Below, one piece after another: positions 27,558 through 37,963 of a stretch of 59,249 bases of DNA. The stretch spans positions 1-59,249 of the forward strand of contig CACNJC010000006.1 of NCBI GenBank assembly GCA_902620585.1, read 5' to 3'. The position numbers and the translations under genes are program-made. Each line of letters opens with the position of its first letter. The stretch's first letter is position 1. Origin of the DNA: an uncultured Pelagibacteraceae bacterium. GTDB taxonomy: Bacteria > Pseudomonadota > Alphaproteobacteria > Pelagibacterales > Pelagibacteraceae. The notes below the pieces were generated by a model. It had not been told where the DNA came from, made no database searches, and was given only the letters and a program-made list of their open reading frames with translations.

Positions 27558-27597
27558 AATTATAATGCAATATTAAGACAAAAACGGGTTAGATGAA

Positions 27598-28422
27598 ATG
27601 AAAAAAAATCTTGTCATTGCTGCTGCTGTTGATTTGCAGATTGAACAAATCATCCTATTTATCAAAAGCTTAAGAAAACATTATAAAGATGATATTTGTT
27701 TTATCATTGGTTTTGATAATCACGAATTGGAAAATGAATTAAAAAAATATCAAGTCATTATAATAAAAACAAAAATTAAAAAAAAAGCTATTCAATTCAG
27801 AAGATATGAAATTTTCTTGAATTTTTTAAAAACGAAAAATTATGATAATGTACTGTGTTCTGATAGTAGAGATATATACTTTCAATCGAATCCTTTTAAT
27901 TTTAATTACAAAGGTGAAATAAATTTTTTTCTTGAAGATAAGAAAATTAATGAATGTCCATTTAATACAAATTGGATATTAAAAACCTATGGAAAAAAAG
28001 ATTTCGAAAGTATTAGCAACAAAACAATATTATGTTCTGGCACTGTTTTAGGAAAACAAAAAAAAGTTGAAGAATATTTAAGAATATTAATCAATAATAT
28101 TTCAAAATATAGATACAAAAGAAAATTAAAATATTCTCTTACGTTTAGAATTGATCCAGAGGGCAGAGGGTGCGATCAAGGACATGCAAATTATTTAGTG
28201 CATAAAAATTTAATTAAAGATTTTTATTTCTATTCAAATAAAAAAGGGCCTATTGCAACAGTATTTCATTTAGATGAAATTATTTTTAATAGAAATAATG
28301 AGTTAATAAACTCATTAAATGAACCTTATATTATAGTTCATCAATACGATAAAAAATGGGATAAATTTAAAACCAATGTAAATCAAATTAGACTTCAGCT
28401 AGGATTAAATCAAATTATCTAA
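27598..28422 (+). CDS. Putative glycosyltransferase, GT-A-like
   Basis: A 274-residue protein with an N-terminal Rossmann-like region (VIAAAVDLQIEQIILFIKSL), then NVLCSDSRDIYFQ with a DxxD-like metal motif at residues 89-92, where GT-A enzymes have DxD. Later conserved-looking residues include LCSGTVLG and CDQGHANYLVH. No signal peptide. The pattern fits glycosyltransferases that act on surface glycans, but I cannot place it in a numbered family. It ends 10 bases before convergent tRNA-Arg. Very AT-rich and lysine-rich even for this window. Confidence 0.6.
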   Translation: MKKNLVIAAAVDLQIEQIILFIKSLRKHYKDDICFIIGFDNHELENELKKYQVIIIKTKIKKKAIQFRRYEIFLNFLKTKNYDNVLCSDSRDIYFQSNPFNFNYKGEINFFLEDKKINECPFNTNWILKTYGKKDFESISNKTILCSGTVLGKQKKVEEYLRILINNISKYRYKRKLKYSLTFRIDPEGRGCDQGHANYLVHKNLIKDFYFYSNKKGPIATVFHLDEIIFNRNNELINSLNEPYIIVHQYDKKWDKFKTNVNQIRLQLGLNQII

Positions 28423-28432
28423 TGATCAGATT

Positions 28433-28506
28433 TGCGCCCGGAAGGATTTGAACCCTCAACCTCCTGATCCGAAGTCAGGCGCTCTATCCAGTTGAGCTAC
28501 GAACGC
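28433..28506 (-). tRNA. tRNA-Arg (anticodon TCG)
   Basis: A 74-base tRNA. The acceptor GCGTTCG pairs with CGGGCGC using two G-T pairs. The anticodon stem CCTGA/TCAGG encloses CTTCGGA, giving UCG, which reads CGN codons. The T arm is GAGGGTTCAAATCCTTC. CCA is not encoded (the gene is followed by AA), unlike the other three tRNAs in this window. It marks the right edge of the oxygenase/glycosyltransferase block. Confidence 0.96.
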
Positions 28507-28513
28507 ATATGCT

Positions 28514-28519
28514 TATAAT
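28514..28519 (+). promoter_or_regulatory. Candidate -10 box of rluD
   Basis: A perfect TATAAT 12 bases before the rluD ATG, within the 25-base gap behind tRNA-Arg. The ATG has no Shine-Dalgarno. Initiation 6-7 bases downstream would give a leader of about five to six bases. The same box lies close to the divergent tRNA-Arg start, so a shared promoter zone is likely. Confidence 0.4.
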
Positions 28520-28531
28520 CTAAATTAAATC

Positions 28532-29512
28532 ATGAATAACTCAATGAAATTTTTAGTTGAAGATAGTAATAATAACGAAAGACTTGATGTCTTTTTGTCG
28601 AAAAAAATAAGTTATCTTACAAGATCTTATTTAAAAAAGATTATTGAGAAGAAGTATGTGAAAATTAATAACGAGATTGTTATTTTTCCATCAAAAAAAA
28701 TTAAAAAAGATGATTCTGTATTAATTGTTTTAGCTTCAGAAAAATCAAAAAAGTTACTACCAAGCAAAATTAAATTAGATATTTGTTTTGAGGACAAAGA
28801 TATTCTAATTATTAATAAACCAAAAGGTATGGTTGTACATCCTGGAGCAGGAAACTATGAAAATACTCTGGCAAATGCTTTAGTTCACAAGTACAAAAAT
28901 AAACTTTCAAATATTAGTGGAGAATTCAGACCTGGAATAGTGCATAGAATTGATAAGGATACAAGTGGATTATTAGTAATAGCAAAAAATAATCTAGCAC
29001 ATTCACAACTTGGAAAACAGTTCAGTGAGCACTCTATTGAAAGAAAGTATTTGTGCTTAGTATGGGGCGTAATAAGACCTTTAAATGGAAGAATTGAGAC
29101 ATTCATCTCAAGAAATAAAAAAAATAGACAATTAATGATGGTTAGCGATATTAATGGAAAAAAAGCCATAACAAATTATAAAACTGTCAAAACATTTAAT
29201 ATTACCGATATTCCTAAACTAAGTTTAGTTGAATGTGATTTAGATACTGGAAGAACTCATCAAATTAGAGTTCATATGAAATATAAAGGAACATCTTTGT
29301 TAGGTGATTATCAATATGGAAAAAAAAATATAAAATTCAAAAAGATTAACAAGAAATTCTTTGAAATTCTTTCGAATTTAAATGGTCAAGCTCTTCATGC
29401 AAAAAGTTTAGGATTTGTTCACCCCACAACAAATAAATTTGTCAATTTTGACTCAAAACTGCCGAACAGTTTTAAAAAATTATTGGATTTATTGGAAAAT
29501 CTGAGTAGTTGA
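28532..29512 (+). CDS. rluD: 23S rRNA pseudouridine synthase, RluD/RluA family
   Basis: A 326-residue enzyme with an N-terminal S4 RNA-binding domain (about 14-75, RLDVFLSKKI...YVKIN) and a RluA catalytic domain. The active-site motif GIVHRIDKDTSGLLVIAKN holds the catalytic aspartate, and DTGRTHQIRVHM is the second hallmark. The S4 domain plus length favour RluD (23S helix 69) over RluA. Upstream of rpoH by 30 bases. Confidence 0.9.
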   Translation: MNNSMKFLVEDSNNNERLDVFLSKKISYLTRSYLKKIIEKKYVKINNEIVIFPSKKIKKDDSVLIVLASEKSKKLLPSKIKLDICFEDKDILIINKPKGMVVHPGAGNYENTLANALVHKYKNKLSNISGEFRPGIVHRIDKDTSGLLVIAKNNLAHSQLGKQFSEHSIERKYLCLVWGVIRPLNGRIETFISRNKKNRQLMMVSDINGKKAITNYKTVKTFNITDIPKLSLVECDLDTGRTHQIRVHMKYKGTSLLGDYQYGKKNIKFKKINKKFFEILSNLNGQALHAKSLGFVHPTTNKFVNFDSKLPNSFKKLLDLLENLSS

Positions 29513-29542
29513 AAAATAATTTTTAATATATAAATCTTATCT

Positions 29543-30439
29543 ATGAATAAAGATAAAAATTTGAGCAATCTGCCAACACCATCAATAGGTGGTCTATCTC
29601 TTTACTTGGCACAAATAAAAAAATTTCCTATGCTAGATGCAGAAGAAGAATATATGCTAGCAAAAAACTGGAGGGAAAATGGAAATTTACAATCTGCACA
29701 TAAATTAGTTACGAGTCATTTAAGATTGGTTGCAAAAATTGCAATGGGATACCGGGGTTATGGATTGCCAGTAAACGAATTAATTTCAGAAGGAAATATT
29801 GGTTTGATGCAGGCAGTAAAAAAATTTGACCCAGATAAAGGATTTAGACTTGCGACTTATGCAATGTGGTGGATTAAAGCATCAATACAAGAATATGTTT
29901 TAAGATCATGGAGCTTAGTAAAAATGGGAACCACTACCGCACAAAAAAAACTTTTTTTTAATTTAAAGAAACTTAAAAATCAGATTGCGCCTGGACAAGA
30001 AGGTGACTTAAAAAATGAACAAGTAAAAGAAATTTCAAAACGATTGGATGTGGACACTGAAGAAGTAGTAAATATGAATAGAAGAATGATGGGTCAAGAA
30101 AAGTCTTTAAATGATCCAATTAAACATGGAGAAACAGATGAATGGCAAGACTGGTTAGTTGATGACGCCATGGATCAGGAGTTAGTCGTTTCACAAAGAC
30201 AAGAGTATGATGATAAAAAAGAACTATTGAACGATGCTATGAATATACTAAATGATAGAGAAAAAGAAATTATTCAAGCAAGAAGACTTTCTGAAAGTCC
30301 CAAAACCTTGGAGGAATTAAGCAAAAAATACAAAATTAGTAGAGAGAGAATTAGACAAATTGAAACTAAAGCTTTTGAGAAATTACAAAAATCAATGATA
30401 AATTCAAGCAAATCAAAAAATTTACTTCCTGCCAATTAA
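29543..30439 (+). CDS. rpoH: RNA polymerase sigma-32 (heat-shock) factor
   Basis: A 298-residue sigma-70-family factor. Region 2 is [19 protein letters not shown]-like with [29 protein letters not shown] (here [10 protein letters not shown]). The RpoH box [12 protein letters not shown] that separates sigma-32 from RpoD follows region 2.4. Region 4.2 has the helix-turn-helix [27 protein letters not shown]. It directs heat-shock genes such as ftsH and chaperones. It converges on purA with a four-base stop overlap. Confidence 0.95.
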   Translation: MNKDKNLSNLPTPSIGGLSLYLAQIKKFPMLDAEEEYMLAKNWRENGNLQSAHKLVTSHLRLVAKIAMGYRGYGLPVNELISEGNIGLMQAVKKFDPDKGFRLATYAMWWIKASIQEYVLRSWSLVKMGTTTAQKKLFFNLKKLKNQIAPGQEGDLKNEQVKEISKRLDVDTEEVVNMNRRMMGQEKSLNDPIKHGETDEWQDWLVDDAMDQELVVSQRQEYDDKKELLNDAMNILNDREKEIIQARRLSESPKTLEELSKKYKISRERIRQIETKAFEKLQKSMINSSKSKNLLPAN

Positions 30440-31728
30440 GTTTTAAATGGATCTTCTATCAAAATTGTGTCTTCTCTTTCTGGGCTGGTTGAAATACTTG
30501 AGATTTTTGCGCCTACAAAATCTTCTAAAGCAAAAATATAATTCTTAGCTTTTTCAGGCAAATCTTTGATATTTCTTATTCCTTGAGTTGAACTTTTCCA
30601 GCCTGGAAAAGTTTTGTAAATTGGTTTTATATTAAATTGATCTTCTGAAGCAGCTGGTAAATAATTAATTTTTGTTCCATTCAATTCATATTCTACACAC
30701 ATTTTAATTTCATCTAAGTCGTCTAAAACGTCCAATTTAGTTAAAGCAATTCCATTAATTCCTGAAATTTTAATTGTTTGGCGAACTAAAACTCCATCGA
30801 ACCAACCACATCTTCTTTTTCTTGCTGTTACCGTGCCAAATTCTTTACCTCTTTTACCAAGACTTTCACCTATCTTATTTTTAAGCTCTGTAGGAAAAGG
30901 TCCGCTGCCGACTCTTGTTGTATAAGCTTTTGTAATACCAAGGACATAGTTTATTTTATTTGGACCAGATCCAGATCCTGTAGCAGCCATTGCGGGGACT
31001 GTATTTGATGAAGTGACAAAAGGATATGTTCCATGATCTACATCTAAAAGTATTCCTTGTGCTCCTTCAAACAATATTTTTTTTCTTTCTTTTGTGAATT
31101 CATCTAGTTTTAGCCAAACAGGTTGGGCAAATTTTAAAATTTCTGGGGCAATTTTTAATAATTTTTTTTTAAGATCATCTTTTTTATAGATTTTCTTTTT
31201 TAAACCTTTCCTTATTGCATTATGATGTAATAAAACATTTTCTAATCTACTATCAAGATTATGTTTAGATCTAAGATCCATTACACGAATAGAACGTCTT
31301 CCCACTTTATCTTCGTAACATGGGCCTATACCTCTTCTGGTAGTGCCTATTTTGCCTTTTCCAGCGGCGTCTTCTCTTATTTCATCCATTTCTTGATGAA
31401 ACGGGAGTATCAGAGAAGCTGATTCAGAGATCATAAAATTTTCAGACGTAACATTAATTCCTTTCTTTTTTATCTCTTTAATTTCATCTAATAAAGCCCA
31501 TGGATCAATAACAACACCGTTTCCTAAAACTGAAATTTTTCCCTTTCTAACTATACCTGAAGGTAAAAGTCTCAACTTAAAAACTTTTTTATCGATAACT
31601 AAAGTATGGCCAGCGTTATGACCTCCTTGAAACCTTACCACTACATCTGCTTCGCTAGAGAGCCAATCAACAATTTTTCCTTTTCCTTCATCTCCCCACT
31701 GTGAACCTACAACAACTATATTTTTCAT
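30436..31728 (-). CDS. purA: Adenylosuccinate synthase
   Basis: A 430-residue GTP-dependent ligase forming adenylosuccinate from IMP and aspartate, the committed step to AMP. Signatures: [17 protein letters not shown]-loop (8-23), GGHNAGHT, the [12 protein letters not shown]-like segment ([13 protein letters not shown]), and [19 protein letters not shown]. Its start shares one base with the thiD stop. Length typical. Confidence 0.97.
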   Translation of the reverse strand: MKNIVVVGSQWGDEGKGKIVDWLSSEADVVVRFQGGHNAGHTLVIDKKVFKLRLLPSGIVRKGKISVLGNGVVIDPWALLDEIKEIKKKGINVTSENFMISESASLILPFHQEMDEIREDAAGKGKIGTTRRGIGPCYEDKVGRRSIRVMDLRSKHNLDSRLENVLLHHNAIRKGLKKKIYKKDDLKKKLLKIAPEILKFAQPVWLKLDEFTKERKKILFEGAQGILLDVDHGTYPFVTSSNTVPAMAATGSGSGPNKINYVLGITKAYTTRVGSGPFPTELKNKIGESLGKRGKEFGTVTARKRRCGWFDGVLVRQTIKISGINGIALTKLDVLDDLDEIKMCVEYELNGTKINYLPAASEDQFNIKPIYKTFPGWKSSTQGIRNIKDLPEKAKNYIFALEDFVGAKISSISTSPEREDTILIEDPFKT

Positions 31729-32540
31729 TATCTAAATTTCTTATTTACTATTATTGAGTTTAAATGGTTAATTGGTCCATGTCCTTTTCCATAATTAGGA
31801 TTAGATCCTATAGCTTGGTTAACATATTTAATTCCTAACTCACAGGATTTCTTTAAGGGTTTTCCACATGATAAAAAAGTTGCGATTGCACTCGACAAAG
31901 TACAGCCCGTTCCATGGGTATTTTTTGTTTTAATTTTTTTGTTTTTAAAAATTTTAATTTCTTTTTGATTGAGCAAAATATCCTCTAAATATTTTGACTT
32001 TCTATGGCCGCCCTTTATTAAAACATTTTTAACTCCAAATTTAATTAATATTTGTGCTGCATAGATCATGTCATCTAAATTTTTAATTTTTGTATTAGTC
32101 AAAACTTCAGCTTCAGGAATATTAGGTGTTAATAAATAAGCTTTTTTAATAAGTTTATTTTTCAAAGTTTTTATTGCAGACTGGTTGATCAGTCTTGCAC
32201 CACCTTTAGCAATCATAACAGGGTCCAAAATAATTTTAGAAGTTTTGATCTTTTTTAAAGCACTTGCAATAGAAATAATTACCTTCGAAGAGTGAAGCAT
32301 ACCAATCTTAATTGCATTTGGTTTAATGTCTTTACAAGAAAAAGTAACTTGCTTTTCAATTTCCTTGGGCTTGATTGGAATTACTGCATAAACTCCCTTT
32401 GTATTTTGAACTGTAACAGCAGTAACAGCTGTCATTGCATAACTACCAAGAGACGTAACTGTTTTGATATCTGCTTGAATTCCTGCACCACCTGATGAGT
32501 CAGAGCCAGCTATTATTAAAATTTTAGATTTAGGTTTCAA
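31728..32540 (-). CDS. thiD: Hydroxymethylpyrimidine / phosphomethylpyrimidine kinase
   Basis: A 270-residue ribokinase-fold enzyme phosphorylating HMP and HMP-P for thiamine. Signatures: [16 protein letters not shown] (12-27), [17 protein letters not shown], and the ATP/anion-hole motif [14 protein letters not shown] with the catalytic Asp position occupied in the GTGC context. Lies between purA and glmM in a tightly packed minus-strand run. No thiC is nearby, which fits use of imported pyrimidine precursor. Confidence 0.93.
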   Translation of the reverse strand: MKPKSKILIIAGSDSSGGAGIQADIKTVTSLGSYAMTAVTAVTVQNTKGVYAVIPIKPKEIEKQVTFSCKDIKPNAIKIGMLHSSKVIISIASALKKIKTSKIILDPVMIAKGGARLINQSAIKTLKNKLIKKAYLLTPNIPEAEVLTNTKIKNLDDMIYAAQILIKFGVKNVLIKGGHRKSKYLEDILLNQKEIKIFKNKKIKTKNTHGTGCTLSSAIATFLSCGKPLKKSCELGIKYVNQAIGSNPNYGKGHGPINHLNSIIVNKKFR

Positions 32541-32543
32541 TTT

Positions 32544-33875
32544 CTATCTAATTGATTTTTTAATCATTTTTATACATTTTAAAATTAATCTTTTATCATA
32601 TGACTCTGCCATAATCCTGATTTTTGGTTCTGTGCCAGATTTTCTAACTAAAATTCTACCTTTGTTTCTCATAAGCTTATTAGCTTTTTTTACTGCGCTC
32701 TTACAAATAGTTTTACTAATTATATTCTTATCGTTAACGTTGACGTTTTCTAAAATTTGCGGCAAAGGTTTAAAAACATTCAATAATTCGCTCGCTTTTT
32801 TTCTCTTTCTTAAAGAGAACAAAACTTCTAAGGCTACCATTAATCCATCACCGGTAGTTGCAAATTTTCCCAAAATGATATGTCCAGATTGCTCACCACC
32901 TAAATTAAAATTAAATTTTTTCATTTTTTCTTTTACATATCTATCTCCAACCTGAGATCTATAAAACTTTATTTTCTGATCTTTTAAAAAATTTTCTAAT
33001 CCATAGTTTGACATAAGTGTGCCAATTACACCTCCTTTAAGAATTTTTTTTATTTTCCATCTTTTAGCAAGCATTGCGATTATTTGATCTCCATCGATTA
33101 TTTTTCCTTTTTCATCACACATAATAACTCTGTCGGCGTCCCCATCAAAAGAAATGCCTATATGAGCTTTAAATTTTTTTACAGCTGAGCAAATCTTCTT
33201 CGGATAAGTAGAGCCACACTTGTCATTAATATTTAAACCATTTGGTTTTACTCCAATTGAAATAACTTTTGCTCCAAGATCTTTAAATAATTTAGGAGCT
33301 GCCTTATATCCTGCGCCATTAGCGCAATCCAAAACTATTTTTGTTCCTCTCAAATGAAAATTATTTGGAAAGTTTTTTTTTAATATGTGAATGTATTTAT
33401 CATTGCCGTCTTCCAATCTTTTTACTCTTCCTAGTAATTTCGGATTTGTAAGTTGTTTTGTATTTTTCGCATCAATTAGTTTTTCAATTTTTTTTTCGAT
33501 TTTGTTAGATAATTTCAGTCCGTCTGGTCCAAATAATTTAAGTCCATTGTCATGATAAGGATTATGAGATGCTGTAATCATAATCCCCATATTTGCTTTC
33601 ATTGATTTAGTTAACATTGCAAGGCCGTTAGTTGGTAGAGGTCCAAGAGTATAAACATGCATTCCTCCAGATACTAAACCTGATACTAGAGCAGGTTCTA
33701 AAGTGTATCCTGATAATCTAGTATCCTTAGCTATAATAGCGACTTGTTTTGTTTTTTTTTGATTCTTAAAATATGTTCCCGATGCAAGTCCAAATTTGAA
33801 AAATTTTTCCCCAGTAATGTTTCCTTGATTAACTGTTCCACGTATTCCATCAGTTCCGAAGTATTTATTTCTCAT
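32544..33875 (-). CDS. glmM: Phosphoglucosamine mutase
   Basis: A 443-residue phosphohexomutase making glucosamine-1-phosphate for peptidoglycan and lipopolysaccharide. The N-terminus RNKYFGTDGIRGTVN and the active serine in IMITASHNPYHDNG are diagnostic for GlmM. The metal loop SFDGDADRV and the sugar-binding GGEQSGHI are also present. The C-terminus has the phosphate-binding RKSGTEPKIRIM. The start shares one base with the folP stop; the ftsH-folP-glmM order is common in proteobacteria. Confidence 0.96.
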   Translation of the reverse strand: MRNKYFGTDGIRGTVNQGNITGEKFFKFGLASGTYFKNQKKTKQVAIIAKDTRLSGYTLEPALVSGLVSGGMHVYTLGPLPTNGLAMLTKSMKANMGIMITASHNPYHDNGLKLFGPDGLKLSNKIEKKIEKLIDAKNTKQLTNPKLLGRVKRLEDGNDKYIHILKKNFPNNFHLRGTKIVLDCANGAGYKAAPKLFKDLGAKVISIGVKPNGLNINDKCGSTYPKKICSAVKKFKAHIGISFDGDADRVIMCDEKGKIIDGDQIIAMLAKRWKIKKILKGGVIGTLMSNYGLENFLKDQKIKFYRSQVGDRYVKEKMKKFNFNLGGEQSGHIILGKFATTGDGLMVALEVLFSLRKRKKASELLNVFKPLPQILENVNVNDKNIISKTICKSAVKKANKLMRNKGRILVRKSGTEPKIRIMAESYDKRLILKCIKMIKKSIR

Positions 33876-34942
33876 TAATTTTTTAAATATGATAAAATTT
33901 TACTAAAAACTAAAATACCTTGTTTGACTTCATTAACATTGTGAACTCTAAAAATTTGTACACCTTGCGATAATAAAAACAATACAGATGCAACCGTACC
34001 CCCTATTCTTTCCTTACTATCGTTATTTCCAGAAATTTGACTTATAAATCTTTTTCTAGAGGCTCCAATCAAAATAGGCAATCCAAGACTATGAAACAAA
34101 GAAATCTTCGAAATTAAAGTCAAATTATGTTTCAAATTTTTACCAAAACCTATGCCTGGGTCTAAAATTATTTTATTATTATCAATTTTTTTAATGTTGT
34201 CTTCGAAAAAATCGTAAATATCTAATAAAACATTTTTATATTTTGGGTTCTTCTGCATAGTATTTGGTGTCCCTTGCATATGATGTAAGACTTTTGGAAC
34301 ATTAAATTTTTTTAATTTTGATAACGAGCGATCGTCGTAATTAAAACCTGAAACATCGTTTATTAAATTCGCTCCATAGTTTAATGAATTAATCATAACA
34401 TCTGACTTTCTTGTATCAATAGATAAACAGGTTTTTTTAAATTTTTTTTTAAAATTTTTCACAATATATTTTATTCTTTTCCATTCCAAATTTGTTGGAA
34501 CTGTTTTTGAATCAGGTCTTGTTGACTCTCCCCCAACATCAATTATGTTAGCACCAGATCTTATCATATTAAGAATATGGTTATGCGCTTTTTTATAGTT
34601 ATTAAATTTACCACCGTCTGAAAAACTGTCTGGAGTTAAGTTTAAAATTCCCATAATTGACGGCTTTAAAAAATTTATATTAGGTAAAAAGTTATTTCTT
34701 TTCGCTGTTATCTTTTTTATATCTTTGTTTACTTTCTTTCTGAAAGGTTTGTTTAAATTTTTTATTTCTTTTATTTTGATTACCTTTGAATAAATTGTAT
34801 TACCTTTTCTTCTAAAAATTTCAGCTTTATCAAAAGCGATATTATTATTACCACACAATGGCAAGGCGAGTTTTTTTTTGATTAGAAATTTTGCATTAAT
34901 TCCATAATAAAAATTACACGCTCTAGTGTAATATTTTGTCAT
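33875..34942 (-). CDS. folP: Dihydropteroate synthase with N-terminal extension
   Basis: A 355-residue protein. The catalytic TIM barrel starts near residue 90 with IMGILNLTPDSFSDGG, followed by GANIIDVGGESTRPDS, LINDVSGF, ILDPGIGFGK and LIGASRKRFI, all typical FolP motifs for joining pABA to hydroxymethyl-dihydropterin diphosphate. The first about 90 residues are a basic extension of the kind seen in other alphaproteobacterial FolP proteins; its function is unknown to me. Seven bases downstream of ftsH. Confidence 0.93.
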   Translation of the reverse strand: MTKYYTRACNFYYGINAKFLIKKKLALPLCGNNNIAFDKAEIFRRKGNTIYSKVIKIKEIKNLNKPFRKKVNKDIKKITAKRNNFLPNINFLKPSIMGILNLTPDSFSDGGKFNNYKKAHNHILNMIRSGANIIDVGGESTRPDSKTVPTNLEWKRIKYIVKNFKKKFKKTCLSIDTRKSDVMINSLNYGANLINDVSGFNYDDRSLSKLKKFNVPKVLHHMQGTPNTMQKNPKYKNVLLDIYDFFEDNIKKIDNNKIILDPGIGFGKNLKHNLTLISKISLFHSLGLPILIGASRKRFISQISGNNDSKERIGGTVASVLFLLSQGVQIFRVHNVNEVKQGILVFSKILSYLKN

Positions 34943-34949
34943 GATTTTT

Positions 34950-36845
34950 TTAGATTGCTGGCTTTGGCTTTAAACCTAATGATCCGAGAGCTGATGAAGC
35001 TTTCCCATCATCCTCATCTTCTTCTTTAAAAGATTTTGAAGGCTTAATATTTTTTAAAATTAAGTCTCTTATTTCATCTCCTGATAAAGTTTCATAAACT
35101 AAAAGAGCTTTTGCAATTTTATGCAAATCATCGATTTTTTCAGTAAGAATTTTTCTTGCTCTTTCGTATCCTTTGTCTACAATTTTTTTGACTTCGGCAT
35201 CCACCTTTTTGGCTGTTTCTTCAGACATGTTTTGTTGTTTGGTTACAGATCTTCCCAAAAATACCTCTTCTTCGTTTTCTCCATAAGAAATTGTTCCTAG
35301 CTCTGCACTCATACCATATTTGGTTACCATGTTTTTCGCCATTTTAGTAACCATATCGATATCTGATGAGGCTCCTGATGTAACTTTGTCATGTCCAAAA
35401 ATTAATTCCTCAGCTATCCTTCCTCCCATTGCAACTGCAATATCAGAATGCATTTTTTCTCTTGAAACGGACAATTGATCTCTTTCGGGCAACCTCATTA
35501 CCATACCTAAAGCTCTACCTCTTGGAATAATAGTTGCCTTGTGAATTGGGTCTGAAGCCTTCTCATTTAAAGCAACAATTGCATGCCCACCTTCGTGATA
35601 AGCTGTTAATTTTTTTTCGTCTTCAGACATCACCATTGATCTTCTCTCAGCGCCCATCATTACCTTGTCTTTAGCTTCTTCGACATCTGACATCGTAACA
35701 ACTCTTTTATTTTTTCTTGCTGCTAATAAAGCAGATTCGTTTATTAAATTTGCTAGGTCAGCTCCAGAAAAACCTGGAGTTCCTCTTGCAATTGTTCTTA
35801 GCTTAACATCTGGACCTGTGCTTATCTTTTTAACATGAACTTTTAAAATTGCCTCTCTTCCAATAATGTCTGGATTTGAAACTACGACTTGTCTGTCGAA
35901 TCTTCCTGGTCTTAATAATGCTGGATCTAACACATCTGGTCTATTAGTTGCAGCAATTAATATAATTCCTTCGTTAGTATCAAAACCATCCATTTCTACT
36001 AAAAGCTGATTAAGAGTTTGTTCTCTCTCGTCATTTCCTCCTCCAAGGCCTGCACCCCTACTTCTTCCCACTGCATCAATCTCATCTATAAAAATGATAC
36101 AAGGAGAATGTTTTTTGCCTTGTTCAAACATATCTCTAACTCTAGATGCTCCAACACCGACAAACATCTCAACGAAATCTGATCCGGAAATAGAAAAGAA
36201 AGGTACGTTAGCTTCCCCGGCAATTGCTTTAGCTAATAAGGTTTTTCCAGTTCCAGGAGGACCAATTAGTAAAGCTCCTTTTGGAATTTTTCCACCAAGT
36301 CTACTAAATTTTTTTGGATCTTTTAAAAATTCAACTATTTCTTCTACTTCTTCTTTAGCTTCTTCTACACCTGCTACATCATTAAATGTAACTTTGCCGT
36401 GAGCCTCATTTAGTAATTTTGCTTTGGATCTTCCAAACCCCATAGCTCCACCTTTTCCACCTTGCATCTGTCGCATGAAGAAAATCCAAACTCCAATCAA
36501 TAATAACATCGGAAACCACGATAACAATATACCTAAAAGTGATGGCATTTTATCTTCTAAAGGAGTAGCTACAATGCTGATATTTTGTTCAGTTAACTTT
36601 TCAACAAGGTTAGGATAATTAGGTGAATATGTGCTAAATGTTTTTCCGTCAGATAAAACTCCAGAAATATTGTTTCCTTGTATCTGTACCTCAACAACTC
36701 TCCCAGACTCTACTTCACTCATGAAACTTGAAAAAGGTAGTTTATTTTTTTCAGAATTAATCTTTTTTGGATCTTGAAACATGTTGAATAGGCCTACCGA
36801 AAGTAAGACTATGATCACCCACATTATTAAATTCTTTAAATTCAT
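34950..36845 (-). CDS. ftsH: ATP-dependent zinc metalloprotease FtsH
   Basis: A 631-residue membrane AAA+ protease degrading membrane proteins and short-lived regulators (such as sigma-32 in E. coli). Two N-terminal membrane spans (about 6-22 and 105-125) flank a periplasmic domain. The AAA module has Walker A GPPGTGKT, Walker B IIFIDEID and the SRH region. The zinc site reads HEGGH (canonical HExxH; usually HEAGH). Near the end of the run it is followed by folP and glmM. rpoH is in the same window but separate. Confidence 0.97.
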   Translation of the reverse strand: MNLKNLIMWVIIVLLSVGLFNMFQDPKKINSEKNKLPFSSFMSEVESGRVVEVQIQGNNISGVLSDGKTFSTYSPNYPNLVEKLTEQNISIVATPLEDKMPSLLGILLSWFPMLLLIGVWIFFMRQMQGGKGGAMGFGRSKAKLLNEAHGKVTFNDVAGVEEAKEEVEEIVEFLKDPKKFSRLGGKIPKGALLIGPPGTGKTLLAKAIAGEANVPFFSISGSDFVEMFVGVGASRVRDMFEQGKKHSPCIIFIDEIDAVGRSRGAGLGGGNDEREQTLNQLLVEMDGFDTNEGIILIAATNRPDVLDPALLRPGRFDRQVVVSNPDIIGREAILKVHVKKISTGPDVKLRTIARGTPGFSGADLANLINESALLAARKNKRVVTMSDVEEAKDKVMMGAERRSMVMSEDEKKLTAYHEGGHAIVALNEKASDPIHKATIIPRGRALGMVMRLPERDQLSVSREKMHSDIAVAMGGRIAEELIFGHDKVTSGASSDIDMVTKMAKNMVTKYGMSAELGTISYGENEEEVFLGRSVTKQQNMSEETAKKVDAEVKKIVDKGYERARKILTEKIDDLHKIAKALLVYETLSGDEIRDLILKNIKPSKSFKEEDEDDGKASSALGSLGLKPKPAI

Positions 36846-36931
36846 ATATTCTAAATAAGCATTATTTTCTATTTAACAAGACTATAATAATTACAATTAA
36901 GTTGTAAATAAGACATAATATGACACATTTG

Positions 36932-37963
36932 TTAAAATTGCTTATTTTTTATCTCTTTCTTAAAGGTTATATGATTTTTTTCCCTTAAAATAACACATCC
37001 TCCAAGGGTAAGTTTTGCATTTTTGTTTGTTTTTAATTGATTAATTAAATTAAATATTTTTTTTGATCTGGGTGCGTAATAAGAATTAGTAAAATCTTTA
37101 AATATTTTATTAAATACCCTCATTTTCATTTCTTGATTTAATTTATCAAAACTGCTTAATTTTAATAATACTTTACTGTTCTTTTTTTGAATTAGATTTT
37201 TATAGATTTTGCTAAAATATAAATCTAATGTGTCCCGACTTGAGGCTAAGTTTTTTATCGATCTAAAAACTTGATCATATTTAATACCACTTTTTTCAAG
37301 GATTCTCTTTAAGTTTCTAATTCTAGTTCTCAAAAATTTTTTATCCCTATTAGATGGATCTTTAAAAAACTTGCCAAAAACAATTTTTGATATTTTAGTT
37401 AATTGGATTTTCTTAATATCTAAAAGTGGTCTTACCAAATTTATATTTCCACTAATTTTATTAGCTTGTTTCATGGATGAAAGGCCTTGTAAACCACTGC
37501 CTCTTGAGAGCCTAATAAAAAAGGTTTCAACTTGATCCTCAAAATTGTGAGCGGTAAGGATTATCTTTATTTTCTTTTTTTTACAAAAAGAAGCAAGAAG
37601 ATCATATCTAATTGATCTGGCTTCACTCTGGATATTTTTCTCTATTTTTTTTTTGTTTGTTAAAATATTAAGTTTTATTTGATATTTTTTAAGTAGCTTC
37701 TTTACTGATTTAGCCTCTAAAGAGGAGTTCTTTCTAATGCTATGATCAATTAACACATAATAAATTTTACATTTATGCTGATAGCTAAAAGATTTTGATA
37801 AAGCTGCTAAAGCCAAACTATCAGGGCCTCCAGAAACAGCAACCAAAAATGATTTATTTTTAAAAGAGTTTAGTTTATTTCTAAACTTAGAATAAATGCT
37901 AAATAATTCCTTATAATTCTTAAAATTATTTTTAAGTATTACATTTGAATTTTTTTTGCTCAT
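36932..37963 (-). CDS. tilS: tRNA(Ile)-lysidine synthase
   Basis: A 343-residue N-type ATP pyrophosphatase that converts C34 to lysidine so that tRNA-Ile(CAU) reads AUA, an important codon in such AT-rich genes. The PP-loop AVSGGPDSLALAAL (about 42-55), LIDHSIRKNS, LTAHNFEDQVETFFIRLSRGSGLQGL are diagnostic. The C-terminal domain is short compared with the about 430-residue E. coli enzyme. The start overlaps the cpoB stop by 32 bases. Confidence 0.93.
   Translation of the reverse strand: MSKKNSNVILKNNFKNYKELFSIYSKFRNKLNSFKNKSFLVAVSGGPDSLALAALSKSFSYQHKCKIYYVLIDHSIRKNSSLEAKSVKKLLKKYQIKLNILTNKKKIEKNIQSEARSIRYDLLASFCKKKKIKIILTAHNFEDQVETFFIRLSRGSGLQGLSSMKQANKISGNINLVRPLLDIKKIQLTKISKIVFGKFFKDPSNRDKKFLRTRIRNLKRILEKSGIKYDQVFRSIKNLASSRDTLDLYFSKIYKNLIQKKNSKVLLKLSSFDKLNQEMKMRVFNKIFKDFTNSYYAPRSKKIFNLINQLKTNKNAKLTLGGCVILREKNHITFKKEIKNKQF

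Noticed and set aside
35590-35610. HEGGH instead of HEAGH in FtsH as a broken active site
   Set aside because: The zinc-binding HExxH pattern is intact; the Ala to Gly change is neutral to ligand geometry.
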